Assembly: GCF_002205895.1 (NCBI RefSeq)
Contig: NZ_NJDE01000010.1
Span: 1 to 64,000 of the forward strand
Source: Saccharibacillus sp. O23
Lineage (GTDB): Bacteria; Bacillota; Bacilli; Paenibacillales; Paenibacillaceae
Length of the DNA: 64,000 nucleotides
Reading direction: 5' to 3'
The position numbers were made by a program, and so were the translations under genes. The notes below the pieces were generated by a model that saw nothing but the letters and a program-made list of their open reading frames with translations, was not told where the DNA came from and did not search any database. Below, piece by piece: positions 55,905 to 64,000 of the stretch. Every line of letters begins with the position of its first letter. The first letter of the stretch is position 1.

Positions 55905-57056
55905 ATGAACCGAATTTATATGGATCACGCGGCCTCGACGCCGGTGCATCCGCTTGTTGCCGAGGAAATGCTTCGCGTCATGACCGGCACGTTCGGCAAC
56001 GCGTCCAGCGTGCACGCGTTCGGACGCGACGCCAAGCGGATCGTCAGTTCCGCGCGCGAACGGATCGCCGCGGCGATCGGAGCGAAGCCGCACGATCTGG
56101 TGTTCACGTCGGGCGGCACGGAGAGCGACAATGCGGCGCTGTTCGGCGCGGCCCATGCGCGGATCGACCGCGGACGGCATCTGCTCGTTTCGCGGATCGA
56201 ACATCACGCGGTGCTGCATGCGGCGGAACGTCTGGCCGAGCAGGGCTTCGAAGTGGAATACATTCCGGTAGACGTCCGGGGCAGAGTCGATCTCGATTGG
56301 ATTCGCGAGCATACGCGTCCGGACACGACGCTGATCAGCGTCATGTTCGCCAACAACGAGGTCGGCACCGTGCAGCCGGTGCGCGAGATCGGAGCTTTCG
56401 CCCGCGAGCGCGGCGTATGGTTCCATACCGACGCGGTGCAGGCGCTGGGCTCGCTGAAGATCGACTGCGGCGAATTGAACGCCGACTTGATCAGCTTCTC
56501 CGCGCATAAGATCAACGGCCCGCAGGGCATCGGCGCGCTCTATATCGCGCCGCAGATCAAGCTGCCGGCCATGCTGCACGGCGGCAACCAAGAACGCAAA
56601 CGCCGGGCGGGAACCGAGAACCTGGCCGGCATGGCCGGTTTCGCCAAAGCCGTCGAATTGTCGGTGTCCGGTTTGGACGAACGGCATGCCGAAGCGCTGC
56701 GTCTTCGCGGCGAACTGCTCGGCGGACTCGAAGCCTCGATCGGCCGAGAAGCCTTCGTCGTGAACGGAGATCCCGAGCATACGTTGGCGCATGTGATCAA
56801 CATCAGCTTCCCGGCGGTGGGGACCGAGACGATGCTGATGAACCTCGATATGGAAGGGATCGCCGCGGCCAGCGGATCGGCCTGCACGTCCGGCTCGCTC
56901 GAGACCTCGCATGTGCTGCGCGCCATGAATTTGCCCGAAAAAGTTTTGAACTCCGCGATTCGATTCAGCTTCGGCTTGGGTAATACTTCGCAGGAAATCG
57001 AGACGGTCGTGCAAAAAATCGAAACGATTATCGCCCGCGTGCGTATCAAATCTTGA
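55905..57056 (+). CDS. Cysteine desulfurase (NifS/IscS family)
   Basis: This PLP enzyme removes sulfur from cysteine to form a persulfide that feeds MnmA and other acceptors. The 383-aa protein has the PLP Schiff-base Lys202 in SFSAHKINGPQGIG, His100 in the RIEHHAV motif and the persulfide Cys327 in SGSACTSGSLE. It is like B. subtilis YrvO, the dedicated MnmA partner, and lies directly after cymR. The active-site loop is of the group I (IscS/NifS-like) type. No iscU is adjacent, supporting a tRNA-thiolation role. Confidence 0.93.
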   Translation: MNRIYMDHAASTPVHPLVAEEMLRVMTGTFGNASSVHAFGRDAKRIVSSARERIAAAIGAKPHDLVFTSGGTESDNAALFGAAHARIDRGRHLLVSRIEHHAVLHAAERLAEQGFEVEYIPVDVRGRVDLDWIREHTRPDTTLISVMFANNEVGTVQPVREIGAFARERGVWFHTDAVQALGSLKIDCGELNADLISFSAHKINGPQGIGALYIAPQIKLPAMLHGGNQERKRRAGTENLAGMAGFAKAVELSVSGLDERHAEALRLRGELLGGLEASIGREAFVVNGDPEHTLAHVINISFPAVGTETMLMNLDMEGIAAASGSACTSGSLETSHVLRAMNLPEKVLNSAIRFSFGLGNTSQEIETVVQKIETIIARVRIKS

Positions 57057-57159
57057 TACGCCTTCGCGTATCCTATTGTGAATAATCGTTCAAATTCGGA
57101 ACAAGTTTCCGCGTTTCTCGGCGACTCTCAAATAAGCGGACGGATAGGTGATCCCCATA

Positions 57160-57369
57160 ATGAAATGTCCAAATTGCAGTTCTAAAGATATCGGCAAAAT
57201 CGGCTCGCATCAGTTTTATTGCTGGAGCTGTTTTATCGAATTGACGGTTAACGGAGGCAAGATGTCGGTGTATCAGGTCGAAAAAGACGGCACGCTCAGC
57301 TCGCTGGACGATTTGTTCTGCGTAAGCGGCGCCGCGGAATCGATCCCGCATCTTCAAGCGGCCAACTAG
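57160..57369 (+). CDS. Small zinc-ribbon protein
   Basis: The 69-aa protein starts MKCPNCSSKDIGKIG and has a second pair in FYCWSCFIE, giving two CxxC knuckles that should bind one zinc ion. The rest is short beta-strands ending LDDLFCV. I do not recognise a named function; such proteins are often conserved in Bacillales without known role. ATG 57160 follows ATAGGTGAT; a GTG four codons upstream lies inside that site. It is monocistronic between the desulfurase and the alaS leader. Confidence 0.75.
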   Translation: MKCPNCSSKDIGKIGSHQFYCWSCFIELTVNGGKMSVYQVEKDGTLSSLDDLFCVSGAAESIPHLQAAN

Positions 57370-57484
57370 TACCCTTTCAACTCTTGATCACAGATTTACG
57401 TTCTGCTGAAACGCACGCGCTTCTGGTGCGATTCAGGAGGGCGTATTTCTACCTTTGATATTGACAAGGTAATAAACGACGAAC

Positions 57485-57539
57485 AAGCCGGAAGAATCGG
57501 GTTTCCTTCGGGAAACGCCTCGGATCTTCCGGCTTTTTT
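57485..57539 (+). terminator. Terminator before the alaS leader
   Basis: AAGCCGGAAGAATC and GATCTTCCGGCTT close a long stem with an inner GTTTCC/GGAAAC hairpin, followed by TTTT. It ends the upstream zinc-ribbon unit. Confidence 0.88.
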
Positions 57540-57544
57540 GCGGA

Positions 57545-57573
57545 TTGACAGAAAATAATCGTCCCGATATACT
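57545..57573 (+). promoter_or_regulatory. alaS promoter
   Basis: A consensus TTGACA (57545-57550), a 17-bp spacer and TATACT (57568-57573) drive the alaS T-box leader. Confidence 0.9.
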
Positions 57574-57579
57574 GGGAAA

Positions 57580-57900
57580 GCATTGACTATAGTCGTCAAA
57601 ACGATGATGGAATGAAGTACGTCTTGAAGAGACGCTCTCTCAGCGAGCAGGCTCCTTGCGCGAATCGCGCATGGGTGGAAGAGCCTGAAGAGCCGACGGA
57701 CCGAAAGCTAATTCCGGAGTGCCGGGCTTCGCGATTCGCGACGCCGAAGCCGCTTCGTCCCCGTTAACGGACGCAATCGAGGAGATCGTTCTCAATTTTG
57801 CGCTTTCCCTGCTTCGTACGGGCAGGACCGCATCATTGCCGGACGGTAACCAGGGTGGTACCGCGAGCAATCGTCCCTGAATTTTTCAGGGGCGTTTTTT
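57580..57900 (+). promoter_or_regulatory. T-box leader of alaS
   Basis: The T-box CAGGGTGGTACCGCG (57851-57865) precedes a terminator (CGTCCCTGA/TCAGGGGCG then TTTTTT, 57872-57900). AGTA lies at 57616-57619. The stem-I base pairs GGAAT (57609-57613) with ATTCC (57711-57715), and the codon just 5' of that strand is GCT (57707-57709), an alanine specifier. The T-box variable base T57859 pairs with discriminator A, as expected for tRNA-Ala. Confidence 0.93.
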
Positions 57901-57957
57901 ATGTTTTTTTCGTAGTTGCAGCAGCCTATTTTTCTTAAAAACGGAGGTTCGAGAACG

Positions 57958-60597
57958 ATGAAAGCTAGTGAAATCCGCTCCAAATGGCTGGAATTTTTCG
58001 AAGGGAAAGGCCACCATATCGAGCCGAGCGCCCCGCTCGTCCCGCACAACGACCCGTCGCTATTGTGGATCAACGCCGGCATGGCTCCGCTCAAACCTTA
58101 CTTTGACGGACGCGTGAAACCGGAAAATCCGAGAATCGCGAACTCGCAAAAGTGCATCCGTACCAACGATATCGAAAACGTGGGCAAAACCCGCCGCCAC
58201 CATACGTTCTTCGAAATGCTCGGCAACTTCTCGATCGGCGACTACTTCAAAGAAGAAGCGATCACTTGGGCATGGGAATTCCTGACCGGCCCGCAGTGGA
58301 TCGGATTCGATCCGAACCGTATCAGCGTCACGGTCTATGCCGAAGACGAAGAAGCGTTCAAGATCTGGAACGAGAAAGTGGGACTGCCGGCGGAACGCAT
58401 CATCAAGCTGGGCGACGAGAACTTCTGGGATATCGGCGAAGGTCCTTGCGGACCGTGCAGCGAGATCTTCTACGATCGCGGCGACGCTTACGGACTGCTT
58501 GATCCGAACGATCCGGAAATGTATCCGGGCGGAGAGAACGAGCGTTTCCTCGAAGTCTGGAACCTCGTATTCTCGCAGTTCAACCATAACAAAGACGGCA
58601 GCTACACGCCGCTTCCAAACAAGAACATCGATACGGGCGCGGGTCTGGAGCGTCTTTCTTCGATCCTTCAAGACGTGAACTCCAACTTCGATACCGACTT
58701 GTTCCAGCCGATGATTCAACATACGGCGAAGCTGGCCGGCATCGAATACGGCGTCAGCGAAGAGCACGACGTCGCGCTCAAAGTCATTGCTGACCACGTG
58801 CGCACGGTAACGTTCGCCGTCGGCGACGGCGTGCAGCCGTCCAACGAAGGCCGCGGTTACGTCATCCGCCGTCTGCTACGCCGCGCGGTCCGCTACGGAC
58901 GCGTGATCGGATTGGACCGTCCGTTCCTGTACGAGCTGGTTCGCACCGTAGGCGACGTCATGGGCGTCTACTACAGTCAAGTCGTGGACAGCCGCGAACT
59001 GATCGAACGCGTGATCCGTCTGGAAGAAGAACGTTTCCATAAGACGCTGTCCGACGGTCTCGCGATCTTGACCGAGACGGCCGAACGCGCCAAAGCGGCC
59101 GGAGAAACCGTCATCGGCGGCGAAGACGCATTCAAGATGTACGACACGTACGGTTTCCCGCTGGATCTGACGGAAGACTTCGCGCTGGAGCACGGCATGA
59201 CCGTGGACCGCGACGGATTCGAGACGGCGATGCAGGAACAACGTACGAGAGCGCGCGAAGCGCACAAAAAAGGCGGCGGCATGAATATCCAAGGCGGCGC
59301 GTTGTCCGAACTGGAAGCCGACAGCGAATTCGTGGGCTACGCGGAAACGTCCGTCGAAGCCAAAATCGTCGTGCTGATCAAAGACGGCGAAATCGTCGAT
59401 TCGGTCGGCGAAGGCGATTCCGCGCTGGTCGTGCTCGACAAAACGCCTTTCTATGCGGAAAGCGGCGGTCAGGTCAGCGACGTGGGCACGATCTCGTCCT
59501 TTACCGGCACGCTGAACGTGGAAGGTCTGGTCAAAGCGCCGCGCGGCCAACACGTGCATCAAGTGACGGTCGAATCCGGCGAACTGCATGTCGGCGACGA
59601 CGTGCGGGCGAGCGTGAAACGCGATTCCCGCGCCGCGATCGAGAAAAACCATACGGCGACGCACCTGCTGCACAAAGCGCTCAAAGAAGTGCTCGGCACG
59701 CACGTCAACCAAGCAGGCTCGCTCGTCGAGCCGCAGCGTCTGCGCTTCGACTTCTCGCATTTCGGCAGCATCACGCCGGAAGAGTTGGCCGACGTGGAAC
59801 GCCGCGTCAACGAGCAGATCTGGAAAGGCGTCAACGTCGTCATCGAGCTGAAAGGCATCGAGGAAGCCAAAGCGATGGGCGCGATGGCGCTGTTCGGCGA
59901 AAAATACGGCGATATCGTGCGCGTCGTGGAAATCGGCGATTACAGCCTCGAGCTGTGCGGCGGCTGCCACGTTCGCAACACGAGCGAGATCGGCTTGTTC
60001 AAACTGGTCGGCGAAAGCGGCATCGGTTCGGGCGTGCGCCGGATCGAAGCTTTGACCGGCCGGGGCGCTTATCTGTATCTGGACGAGCAGCTCGATCTGC
60101 TCAAGCAGTCGGCCGCGGCGCTCAAGACTCCGGTTGCCGAAGTGCCGAAGCGCATCGAAGCGATGGGCAAACAGCTCAAAGAAGCCGAACGCGAGATCGA
60201 ATCGCTGCGCGGCAAACTGGGCGCGATAGAAGCGGGCAAACTGACGGATAACGTGCGTAACGTAAGCGATGTGCAGGTGTTGGCCGAAGCGGTCTCCGTA
60301 TCCGACATGGACGGTCTGCGTTCGCTCGCCGACGAGCTGAAAGTCAAACTGCCGCAGGCGGTGCTGATTCTGGGCGCGCCGGTGGAAGACAAGGTCAACT
60401 TCGTCGTGGCCGTTCCTCAGGAACTGACCAAGCGCGGCCTGCATGCGGGCAAGCTCGTCAAAGAAGCGGCTTCGGTCTGCGGCGGAGGCGGCGGCGGACG
60501 TCCGGATATGGCGCAGGCCGGCGGCAAAGACGCTTCGAAGCTTCAAGAAGCGCTGAACGCGGCTCTTTCGCTCCTCGAACAATCGCTGAACGCCTAA
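57958..60597 (+). CDS. alaS: Alanyl-tRNA synthetase
   Basis: AlaRS charges tRNA-Ala and edits Ser/Gly mischarging. The 879-aa class II enzyme starts [19 protein letters not shown] and has [19 protein letters not shown], motif 2 ([20 protein letters not shown]) and the [14 protein letters not shown] segment. The editing domain has [11 protein letters not shown] and CGGCHVRNT (zinc ligands), and the C-terminal oligomerisation (C-Ala) domain with a Gly-rich stretch is present. ATG 57958 follows CGGAGGTT. It is controlled by a tRNA-Ala T-box and followed by ireB-ruvX, as in B. subtilis. Confidence 0.97.
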   Translation: MKASEIRSKWLEFFEGKGHHIEPSAPLVPHNDPSLLWINAGMAPLKPYFDGRVKPENPRIANSQKCIRTNDIENVGKTRRHHTFFEMLGNFSIGDYFKEEAITWAWEFLTGPQWIGFDPNRISVTVYAEDEEAFKIWNEKVGLPAERIIKLGDENFWDIGEGPCGPCSEIFYDRGDAYGLLDPNDPEMYPGGENERFLEVWNLVFSQFNHNKDGSYTPLPNKNIDTGAGLERLSSILQDVNSNFDTDLFQPMIQHTAKLAGIEYGVSEEHDVALKVIADHVRTVTFAVGDGVQPSNEGRGYVIRRLLRRAVRYGRVIGLDRPFLYELVRTVGDVMGVYYSQVVDSRELIERVIRLEEERFHKTLSDGLAILTETAERAKAAGETVIGGEDAFKMYDTYGFPLDLTEDFALEHGMTVDRDGFETAMQEQRTRAREAHKKGGGMNIQGGALSELEADSEFVGYAETSVEAKIVVLIKDGEIVDSVGEGDSALVVLDKTPFYAESGGQVSDVGTISSFTGTLNVEGLVKAPRGQHVHQVTVESGELHVGDDVRASVKRDSRAAIEKNHTATHLLHKALKEVLGTHVNQAGSLVEPQRLRFDFSHFGSITPEELADVERRVNEQIWKGVNVVIELKGIEEAKAMGAMALFGEKYGDIVRVVEIGDYSLELCGGCHVRNTSEIGLFKLVGESGIGSGVRRIEALTGRGAYLYLDEQLDLLKQSAAALKTPVAEVPKRIEAMGKQLKEAEREIESLRGKLGAIEAGKLTDNVRNVSDVQVLAEAVSVSDMDGLRSLADELKVKLPQAVLILGAPVEDKVNFVVAVPQELTKRGLHAGKLVKEAASVCGGGGGGRPDMAQAGGKDASKLQEALNAALSLLEQSLNA

Positions 60598-60686
60598 GAA
60601 GAAGCTGTTTATCGTTGCCGGATTCCCCGTTTCTTGATCGGGGGAAAGTGTGATATGATAAATAAGATTCAATACTACGAAGGCGT

Positions 60687-60717
60687 CAAAGCGCGCCGCC
60701 GACGCGGGGACGCTTTG
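60687..60717 (+). other. Hairpin just upstream of the ireB ribosome site
   Basis: CAAAGCG (60687-60693) pairs with CGCTTTG (60711-60717) around a GC-rich loop, ending about 7 nt before the AGGTG ribosome site. It may modulate translation of ireB. A possible extended -10, TGATATGAT, lies near 60651-60659. Confidence 0.4.
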
Positions 60718-60737
60718 TGAAGCGAGGTGTAATCCCT

Positions 60738-60995
60738 ATGGATTCCATGGACAAGACTATGAAGTTCAACGTACAAGGCGACGAAGAGACTTCCGCACAG
60801 GAGATTCTGCTTACCGTGTACGACGCGCTTGTGGAGAAAGAGTACAATCCGATCAATCAGATTGTGGGCTACCTGCTGTCCGGCGATCCGGCTTACATCC
60901 CGAGACACAACAACGCACGAAGCCTGATTCGCAAAAAAGAGCGCGACGAGCTGATCGAAGAGCTGGTTCGTTCTTATTTGTCCAAGCTTCGATAG
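60738..60995 (+). CDS. ireB: IreB family regulatory phosphoprotein
   Basis: The 85-aa protein belongs to the UPF0297/IreB family (YrzL in B. subtilis). Its core is [38 protein letters not shown] and the invariant [16 protein letters not shown]. In Enterococcus the orthologue is phosphorylated by the Ser/Thr kinase IreK on N-terminal threonines and affects cephalosporin resistance. TM residues near the start (DKTM) could correspond. ATG 60738 follows GAGGTG; it begins an ireB-ruvX-DUF1292 operon. Confidence 0.94.
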   Translation: MDSMDKTMKFNVQGDEETSAQEILLTVYDALVEKEYNPINQIVGYLLSGDPAYIPRHNNARSLIRKKERDELIEELVRSYLSKLR

Positions 60996-61008
60996 GAGAA
61001 TAAGCATA

Positions 61009-61425
61009 ATGAAATTGCTGGGCCTCGATTACGGAGACCGGCGGATCGGCGTCGCGTTAAGCGACGCCTTCGGCTGGACCGCTCAAGGGATCGAAGTGGT
61101 TCAGCGCCGCGAAGACGATTCTCATATGCGGAGAATCGCCGAGCTTGCGGCGCTGCACGAAGTCGAAGAAGTGGTGGTAGGTCTCCCGAAAAACATGAAC
61201 GGCACGATCGGCCCGCGCGGCGAACTGTGCATCGAATTCGCCGAGTCGCTGCGGGAATTGTTGGGTCTGCCCGTTCACCTCTGGGATGAACGTCTGACGA
61301 CGGTCTCCGCCGAGCGAACGCTCCTCGAAGCCGATGTCAGCCGCAAGAAACGCAAGCAGGTCGTCGACAAGATCGCGGCTGGCCTGATTTTGCAAAACTA
61401 TCTCGATTCCAAATCAAAAAGGTGA
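61009..61425 (+). CDS. ruvX: RuvX/YqgF family RNase H-like nuclease
   Basis: The 138-aa protein (YrrK in B. subtilis) has the RNase H-fold metal sites GLDYGDRRIGVALSD at the N-terminus, VVGLPKNMNGTIGPRG and LWDERLTTVSAE, ending with VDKIAAGLILQNYL. The family is annotated as Holliday junction resolvase but is better supported in 16S pre-rRNA 5'-end processing. It is preceded by GATAGGAGA and follows ireB by 13 bp, in the conserved order. Confidence 0.94.
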   Translation: MKLLGLDYGDRRIGVALSDAFGWTAQGIEVVQRREDDSHMRRIAELAALHEVEEVVVGLPKNMNGTIGPRGELCIEFAESLRELLGLPVHLWDERLTTVSAERTLLEADVSRKKRKQVVDKIAAGLILQNYLDSKSKR

Positions 61426-61438
61426 AAGGGTGACGGGC

Positions 61439-61738
61439 ATGGCAAACGATTCCCATCTCTTGGGCGACGAACCCGAAATTATTTATATTCCTGACGAAGA
61501 AGGCCAGGAAGAAGGCTTTGAAGTCATCATGAAATTCGAAGTGGACGGCTCCGACAGCAAGTACATGATGGTCGTGCCGCTGGACTCCGAAGACGACGAA
61601 GCGGACGAAGTTTACGCGTTCCGTTACGAAGAAGACGACGACGATTTGAAGCTCTACGTGATCGAAGACGAAGCGGAATGGCAGATCGTCGAAGAGACGT
61701 TTAATACGCTGGTTGCCGAATTGGACGGGGAGGAATAG
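61439..61738 (+). CDS. DUF1292 acidic protein (YrzB-like), first copy
   Basis: The 99-aa protein is strongly acidic (EDDEADEVYAFRYEEDDDDLK) and has the DUF1292/UPF0473 core: an IIYIPDEEG segment, FEVIMKFEVDGSDSKYMMVVP, and the WQIVEETFNTLVAEL end. Function is unknown; the gene is conserved after ruvX in Firmicutes. ATG 61439 is chosen because GAAAGGGTGA lies just upstream; a GTG at 61430 overlaps that site. The next gene, 4 nt downstream, is a second member. Confidence 0.88.
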   Translation: MANDSHLLGDEPEIIYIPDEEGQEEGFEVIMKFEVDGSDSKYMMVVPLDSEDDEADEVYAFRYEEDDDDLKLYVIEDEAEWQIVEETFNTLVAELDGEE

Positions 61739-61742
61739 AGCA

Positions 61743-62051
61743 ATGACGGAATTTTCCGCAAGTCAGGTCGTATACACGAACAAGCTTGAGCAAGTGTACG
61801 GATTGTATGTCGAGCTGATCGACGAGAACGCGGAGTCGGTTACCTATCGTATCGTCAAAGAATTCGAAGTCGGCGGCGGCGCCTACGCGGTTCTTCAGAA
61901 CGAAACGGTCGGAGCGGACGACGATGTGCAGATTCTCAAGATCGAGACTTCGCCTTCCGGCGAAGTGCAGCTGTCGACGATCGACGACGATGACGAGTGG
62001 GAAAACGTAGCCGAGCTGTTCGACGAACTCACTTTCCCGGAAGAAATGTAA
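61743..62051 (+). CDS. DUF1292 protein, second tandem copy
   Basis: The 102-aa protein repeats the pattern of its neighbour at 61439: a beta-strand-rich N-terminus (VYGLYVELIDENAESVTYRIV), YAVLQNET, an acidic turn and the terminal EWENVAELFDELTF, aligning with EWQIVEETFNTLV. Overall similarity is low, so the duplication is old. GGGGAGGAA precedes the ATG. B. subtilis has one gene (yrzB) at this position. No function can be assigned. Confidence 0.8.
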   Translation: MTEFSASQVVYTNKLEQVYGLYVELIDENAESVTYRIVKEFEVGGGAYAVLQNETVGADDDVQILKIETSPSGEVQLSTIDDDDEWENVAELFDELTFPEEM

Positions 62052-62063
62052 GGGAATCGGTAA

Positions 62064-62098
62064 AGCAAGCGGACCCGGTCAGCCTGGTCCGCTTTGCC
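62064..62098 (+). terminator. Weak hairpin after DUF1292 genes
   Basis: AAGCGGACC pairs with GGTCCGCTT around a 10-nt loop. Only three T residues follow in all, so it may attenuate rather than terminate before mltG. Confidence 0.5.
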
Positions 62099-62151
62099 AT
62101 GCGTAAAAATAACGATAGGCCGAGGACGTTCGATAAAGGATGTGCGCCGTA

Positions 62152-63222
62152 GTGGAAAATAGCGTATTGCCAAAGAAAAAAAGATCGAAAGCGCCGCTTG
62201 TGCTGATATTGATCCTATTGCTGTTGATCGGGTCGGTCGGAAGTTTCGTTTATGCTTCCATGCGGCCGATGCCTTCGTCGAGCGAAGCGGTCATGTTCGA
62301 GATTCCCGAAGGGACCGGAACGGCCGGAATCGCCGATAAGCTTCAAAAAGAAGGCTTGATCCGCAGCGCTCTGTTATACAAAGTCTACTTGAAAATGGAG
62401 AAGGAAGGCGGCTCCTTCAAAGCGGGCTCTTACCAACTGTACCCGGGTCTGGATTACGCGGGCATTACCGCGGCGTTGAACGAAGGCGAAGGCGCGAAAC
62501 CCGCTTCGGTCAAAGTGACGATTCCGGAAGGGCTGACGATCCCGCAGATCGCGGATCGGCTGAGCGAAGCCGGCGGTTGGGACGCCAAAAGCATCCGTCA
62601 ATTGGCCCGGGAACCGGAGAAATTCGCCGATGTCCTGCCGGACGGCGTGCCTTCCGAAGAAGGCTTAACTTACGCGTTGGAAGGGTATCTGTTCCCGGAC
62701 ACGTACGAGTTCTCGACCGATGCTTCCGCGGAAGACGTGGTGCGCCGGTTAGTCAAAGAAACGACGACCAAGCTGAAAGCCGTTCCGGACTTCGACGCTT
62801 TGCTCAAAGAGCGCGGGCTTACCGTTCACGAACTGTTGACCGTCGCGTCGCTCGTGGAGCGCGAAGCGGTGGTCGATTCCGAACGTCCGCTGATCGCCGG
62901 CGTCATCTACAACCGATTGAACAAACCGATGAAGCTGCAAATCGACGCGACCGTTCAATATGCGCTCGGCAAGCAGAAAGATCGGCTGCTGTATTCCGAT
63001 CTCGAGATCGACAGTCCGTATAACACGTACAAACACGAAGGACTTCCGCCGGGGCCGATCGCGGCGCCGAGTCTCAAGTCCATCGAAGCGGCTTTGCAAC
63101 CGGAAGCTTCGGATTACTATTTCTACGTGACCAAAAAAGACGGCTCCGGCGCGCATTGGTTTGCCGAGACGTACGAGCAGCATCAACAAAATATCGAGAA
63201 AAGCAAGGCCGGCGGCAAATGA
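62152..63222 (+). CDS. mltG: Endolytic peptidoglycan transglycosylase MltG
   Basis: MltG cleaves nascent glycan strands at the membrane and sets their length. The 356-aa protein (YrrL-like) has a short basic N-terminus, a transmembrane helix (about 15-37), a LysM-like subdomain (EIPEGTGTAGIADKLQ, IPEGLTIPQIADRL) and the YceG catalytic domain. Landmarks are EGYLFPDTYEF, the catalytic Glu in VASLVEREAV, IYNRLNKPMKLQIDATVQYAL and SPYNTYKHEGLPPGPI. GTG 62152 is preferred because AAAGGATG precedes it, whereas ATG 62140 overlaps that site. Confidence 0.95.
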   Translation: MENSVLPKKKRSKAPLVLILILLLLIGSVGSFVYASMRPMPSSSEAVMFEIPEGTGTAGIADKLQKEGLIRSALLYKVYLKMEKEGGSFKAGSYQLYPGLDYAGITAALNEGEGAKPASVKVTIPEGLTIPQIADRLSEAGGWDAKSIRQLAREPEKFADVLPDGVPSEEGLTYALEGYLFPDTYEFSTDASAEDVVRRLVKETTTKLKAVPDFDALLKERGLTVHELLTVASLVEREAVVDSERPLIAGVIYNRLNKPMKLQIDATVQYALGKQKDRLLYSDLEIDSPYNTYKHEGLPPGPIAAPSLKSIEAALQPEASDYYFYVTKKDGSGAHWFAETYEQHQQNIEKSKAGGK

Positions 63223-63276
63223 TTGCGCCGGCTTATGCCGATCATGGATTTAAGCGAATAGAAGGGAGTGGCCGTT

Positions 63277-64000
63277 TTGGGATATAGACCCGAATTGTTG
63301 GCAACGTGCGGCACACTGGATGAACTCAAAGCGCTGGCCGAAGCCGGCTGCGATGCTTTTTTGCTGGGGGAAGAAACATACGGGATGAGATTGCCGGGCG
63401 AATTCGCTCCGGAAGACATCGCGGAGGCGGTCGCTTACGCGCGCCCGCGCGGCATTAAAATTTATGTCTGCGTCAACAATCTGATGGATAACACGAAGCT
63501 GCCGGACCTGCCGGACTATCTGCGGCGGATGGGCGAAATCGGCGTGGACGGCATCGAATTCGGCGATCCTTCCGTGCTGATGCACGCTCGCAAGCTGCTG
63601 CCGGGCCTGCCGCTGCATTGGAACGCGGAGATGACTTCGACCAATCACGGAACGGCCAATTATTGGGGACGCCGGGGCGCGACCCGCGTCGTGCTCGCGC
63701 GCGAACTGAACATGGACGAAGTGACGAACATGATGCCGGAGCTGGAAGTCGAAGCCCAAGTGCAGGTTCACGGCATGACGAACATTTATCATTCCAAACG
63801 CAGCCTGGTGCATAGCTATATGGCGAATCAGGGACGTCCGGTCGAAGACGGCAACGTAGGCTTGTCGCGCGGCTTGTATCTGATCGAAGCGGAACGCCGC
63901 GACGAGCGGTTCCCGATCTACGAAGATTCCAACGGTACGCATATCATGAGTTCGGGCGATATCTGCATCTTGGAAGATTTGCATTTGTTGATGGAAGCGG
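63277..64000 (+). CDS. Peptidase U32 family protein, TrhP/YrrN-like (partial)
   Basis: The open frame runs off the window end with 241 codons visible. It begins MGYRPELLATCGTLDELKAL and has VGEE-type LGEETYGMRLPG, IYVCVNNLMDN, IEFGDPSVLM, HWNAEMTSTNHG, ARELNMDE and QVHGMTNIYHSKR. These match the U32 proteins YrrN/YrrO of B. subtilis (TrhP1/2), which hydroxylate U34 of tRNAs to ho5U using prephenate. Only the N-terminal part is present, so the cluster-binding cysteines cannot be checked. TTG 63277 lies 8 nt after GAAGGGAG; GTG 63268 overlaps that site. The position after mltG fits yrrN. Confidence 0.85.
   Translation, partial: MGYRPELLATCGTLDELKALAEAGCDAFLLGEETYGMRLPGEFAPEDIAEAVAYARPRGIKIYVCVNNLMDNTKLPDLPDYLRRMGEIGVDGIEFGDPSVLMHARKLLPGLPLHWNAEMTSTNHGTANYWGRRGATRVVLARELNMDEVTNMMPELEVEAQVQVHGMTNIYHSKRSLVHSYMANQGRPVEDGNVGLSRGLYLIEAERRDERFPIYEDSNGTHIMSSGDICILEDLHLLMEA

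Overview
The window is about 64 kb of a high-GC Gram-positive (Firmicutes) chromosome. It most resembles Paenibacillaceae of the Paenibacillus/Saccharibacillus type. The evidence is AGGAGG ribosome sites with many TTG and GTG starts, T-box leaders, a FapR operator, and a gene order that tracks the Bacillus subtilis ruvA-ruvB-queA-tgt-secDF-recJ-apt-relA-dtd-hisS-aspS-rarA-cymR-alaS-yrrL block. I see no prophage, insertion sequence or CRISPR array. Species assignment is inference.

Layout. Positions 1-410: the 3' end of a 23S rRNA, a 5S rRNA and a terminator. Positions 440-3165: a TPP-riboswitch-controlled thiamine salvage operon (thiM-thiD-thiE, ATGA overlaps). Positions 3230-4290: convergent fabH, whose promoter is overlapped by a FapR operator. 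Positions 4557-14675: an accessory carbohydrate locus with two paralogous cytoplasmic glycoside-hydrolase-like proteins flanking a CUT1-type ABC importer (two permeases and a lipoprotein, no ATPase), closed by a membrane-anchored AraC regulator. Positions 14775-15659: a beta-hydroxyacid dehydrogenase. Positions 15833-16543: a six-tRNA array (Glu, Val, initiator Met, Asp, Gly, Arg). Positions 16720-17910: reverse-strand fabV.

Positions 18055-35671 run forward: ruvCAB, a SpoIID-like wall protein, queA, tgt, yajC, an anion-transporter-like protein, comN, secD-secF, a CDF-like protein, recJ, apt and a KhtTU-type K+/H+ antiporter. Reverse-strand uraA (35938-37257) interrupts. Then come relA, dtd, a DJ-1/PfpI protein, an unknown glycine-rich protein, T-box-controlled hisS-aspS, tcdA, helD, poxB, rarA and an LCP wall-polymer transferase. 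mnmA is on the reverse strand, divergent from cymR and a cysteine desulfurase. The window ends with a zinc-ribbon protein, T-box-controlled alaS, ireB, ruvX, two DUF1292 proteins, mltG and a truncated peptidase-U32 (TrhP-like) gene.

Most genes are housekeeping: translation and tRNA modification (queA, tgt, hisS, aspS, alaS, tcdA, mnmA, dtd, U32), Holliday-junction and fork processing (ruvCAB, recJ, rarA, ruvX), Sec export, the stringent response, envelope growth (LCP, mltG, SpoIID-like) and sulfur trafficking (cymR, desulfurase, mnmA). The most unusual signals are non-coding: a three-way-junction leader before helD, a perfect 18-bp palindrome inside the hisS T-box promoter, a T-box before hisS that looks tRNA-Asp-specific, and mutually exclusive hairpins in the relA leader. 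All start sites, structures and families below were read by eye; no database search was run.
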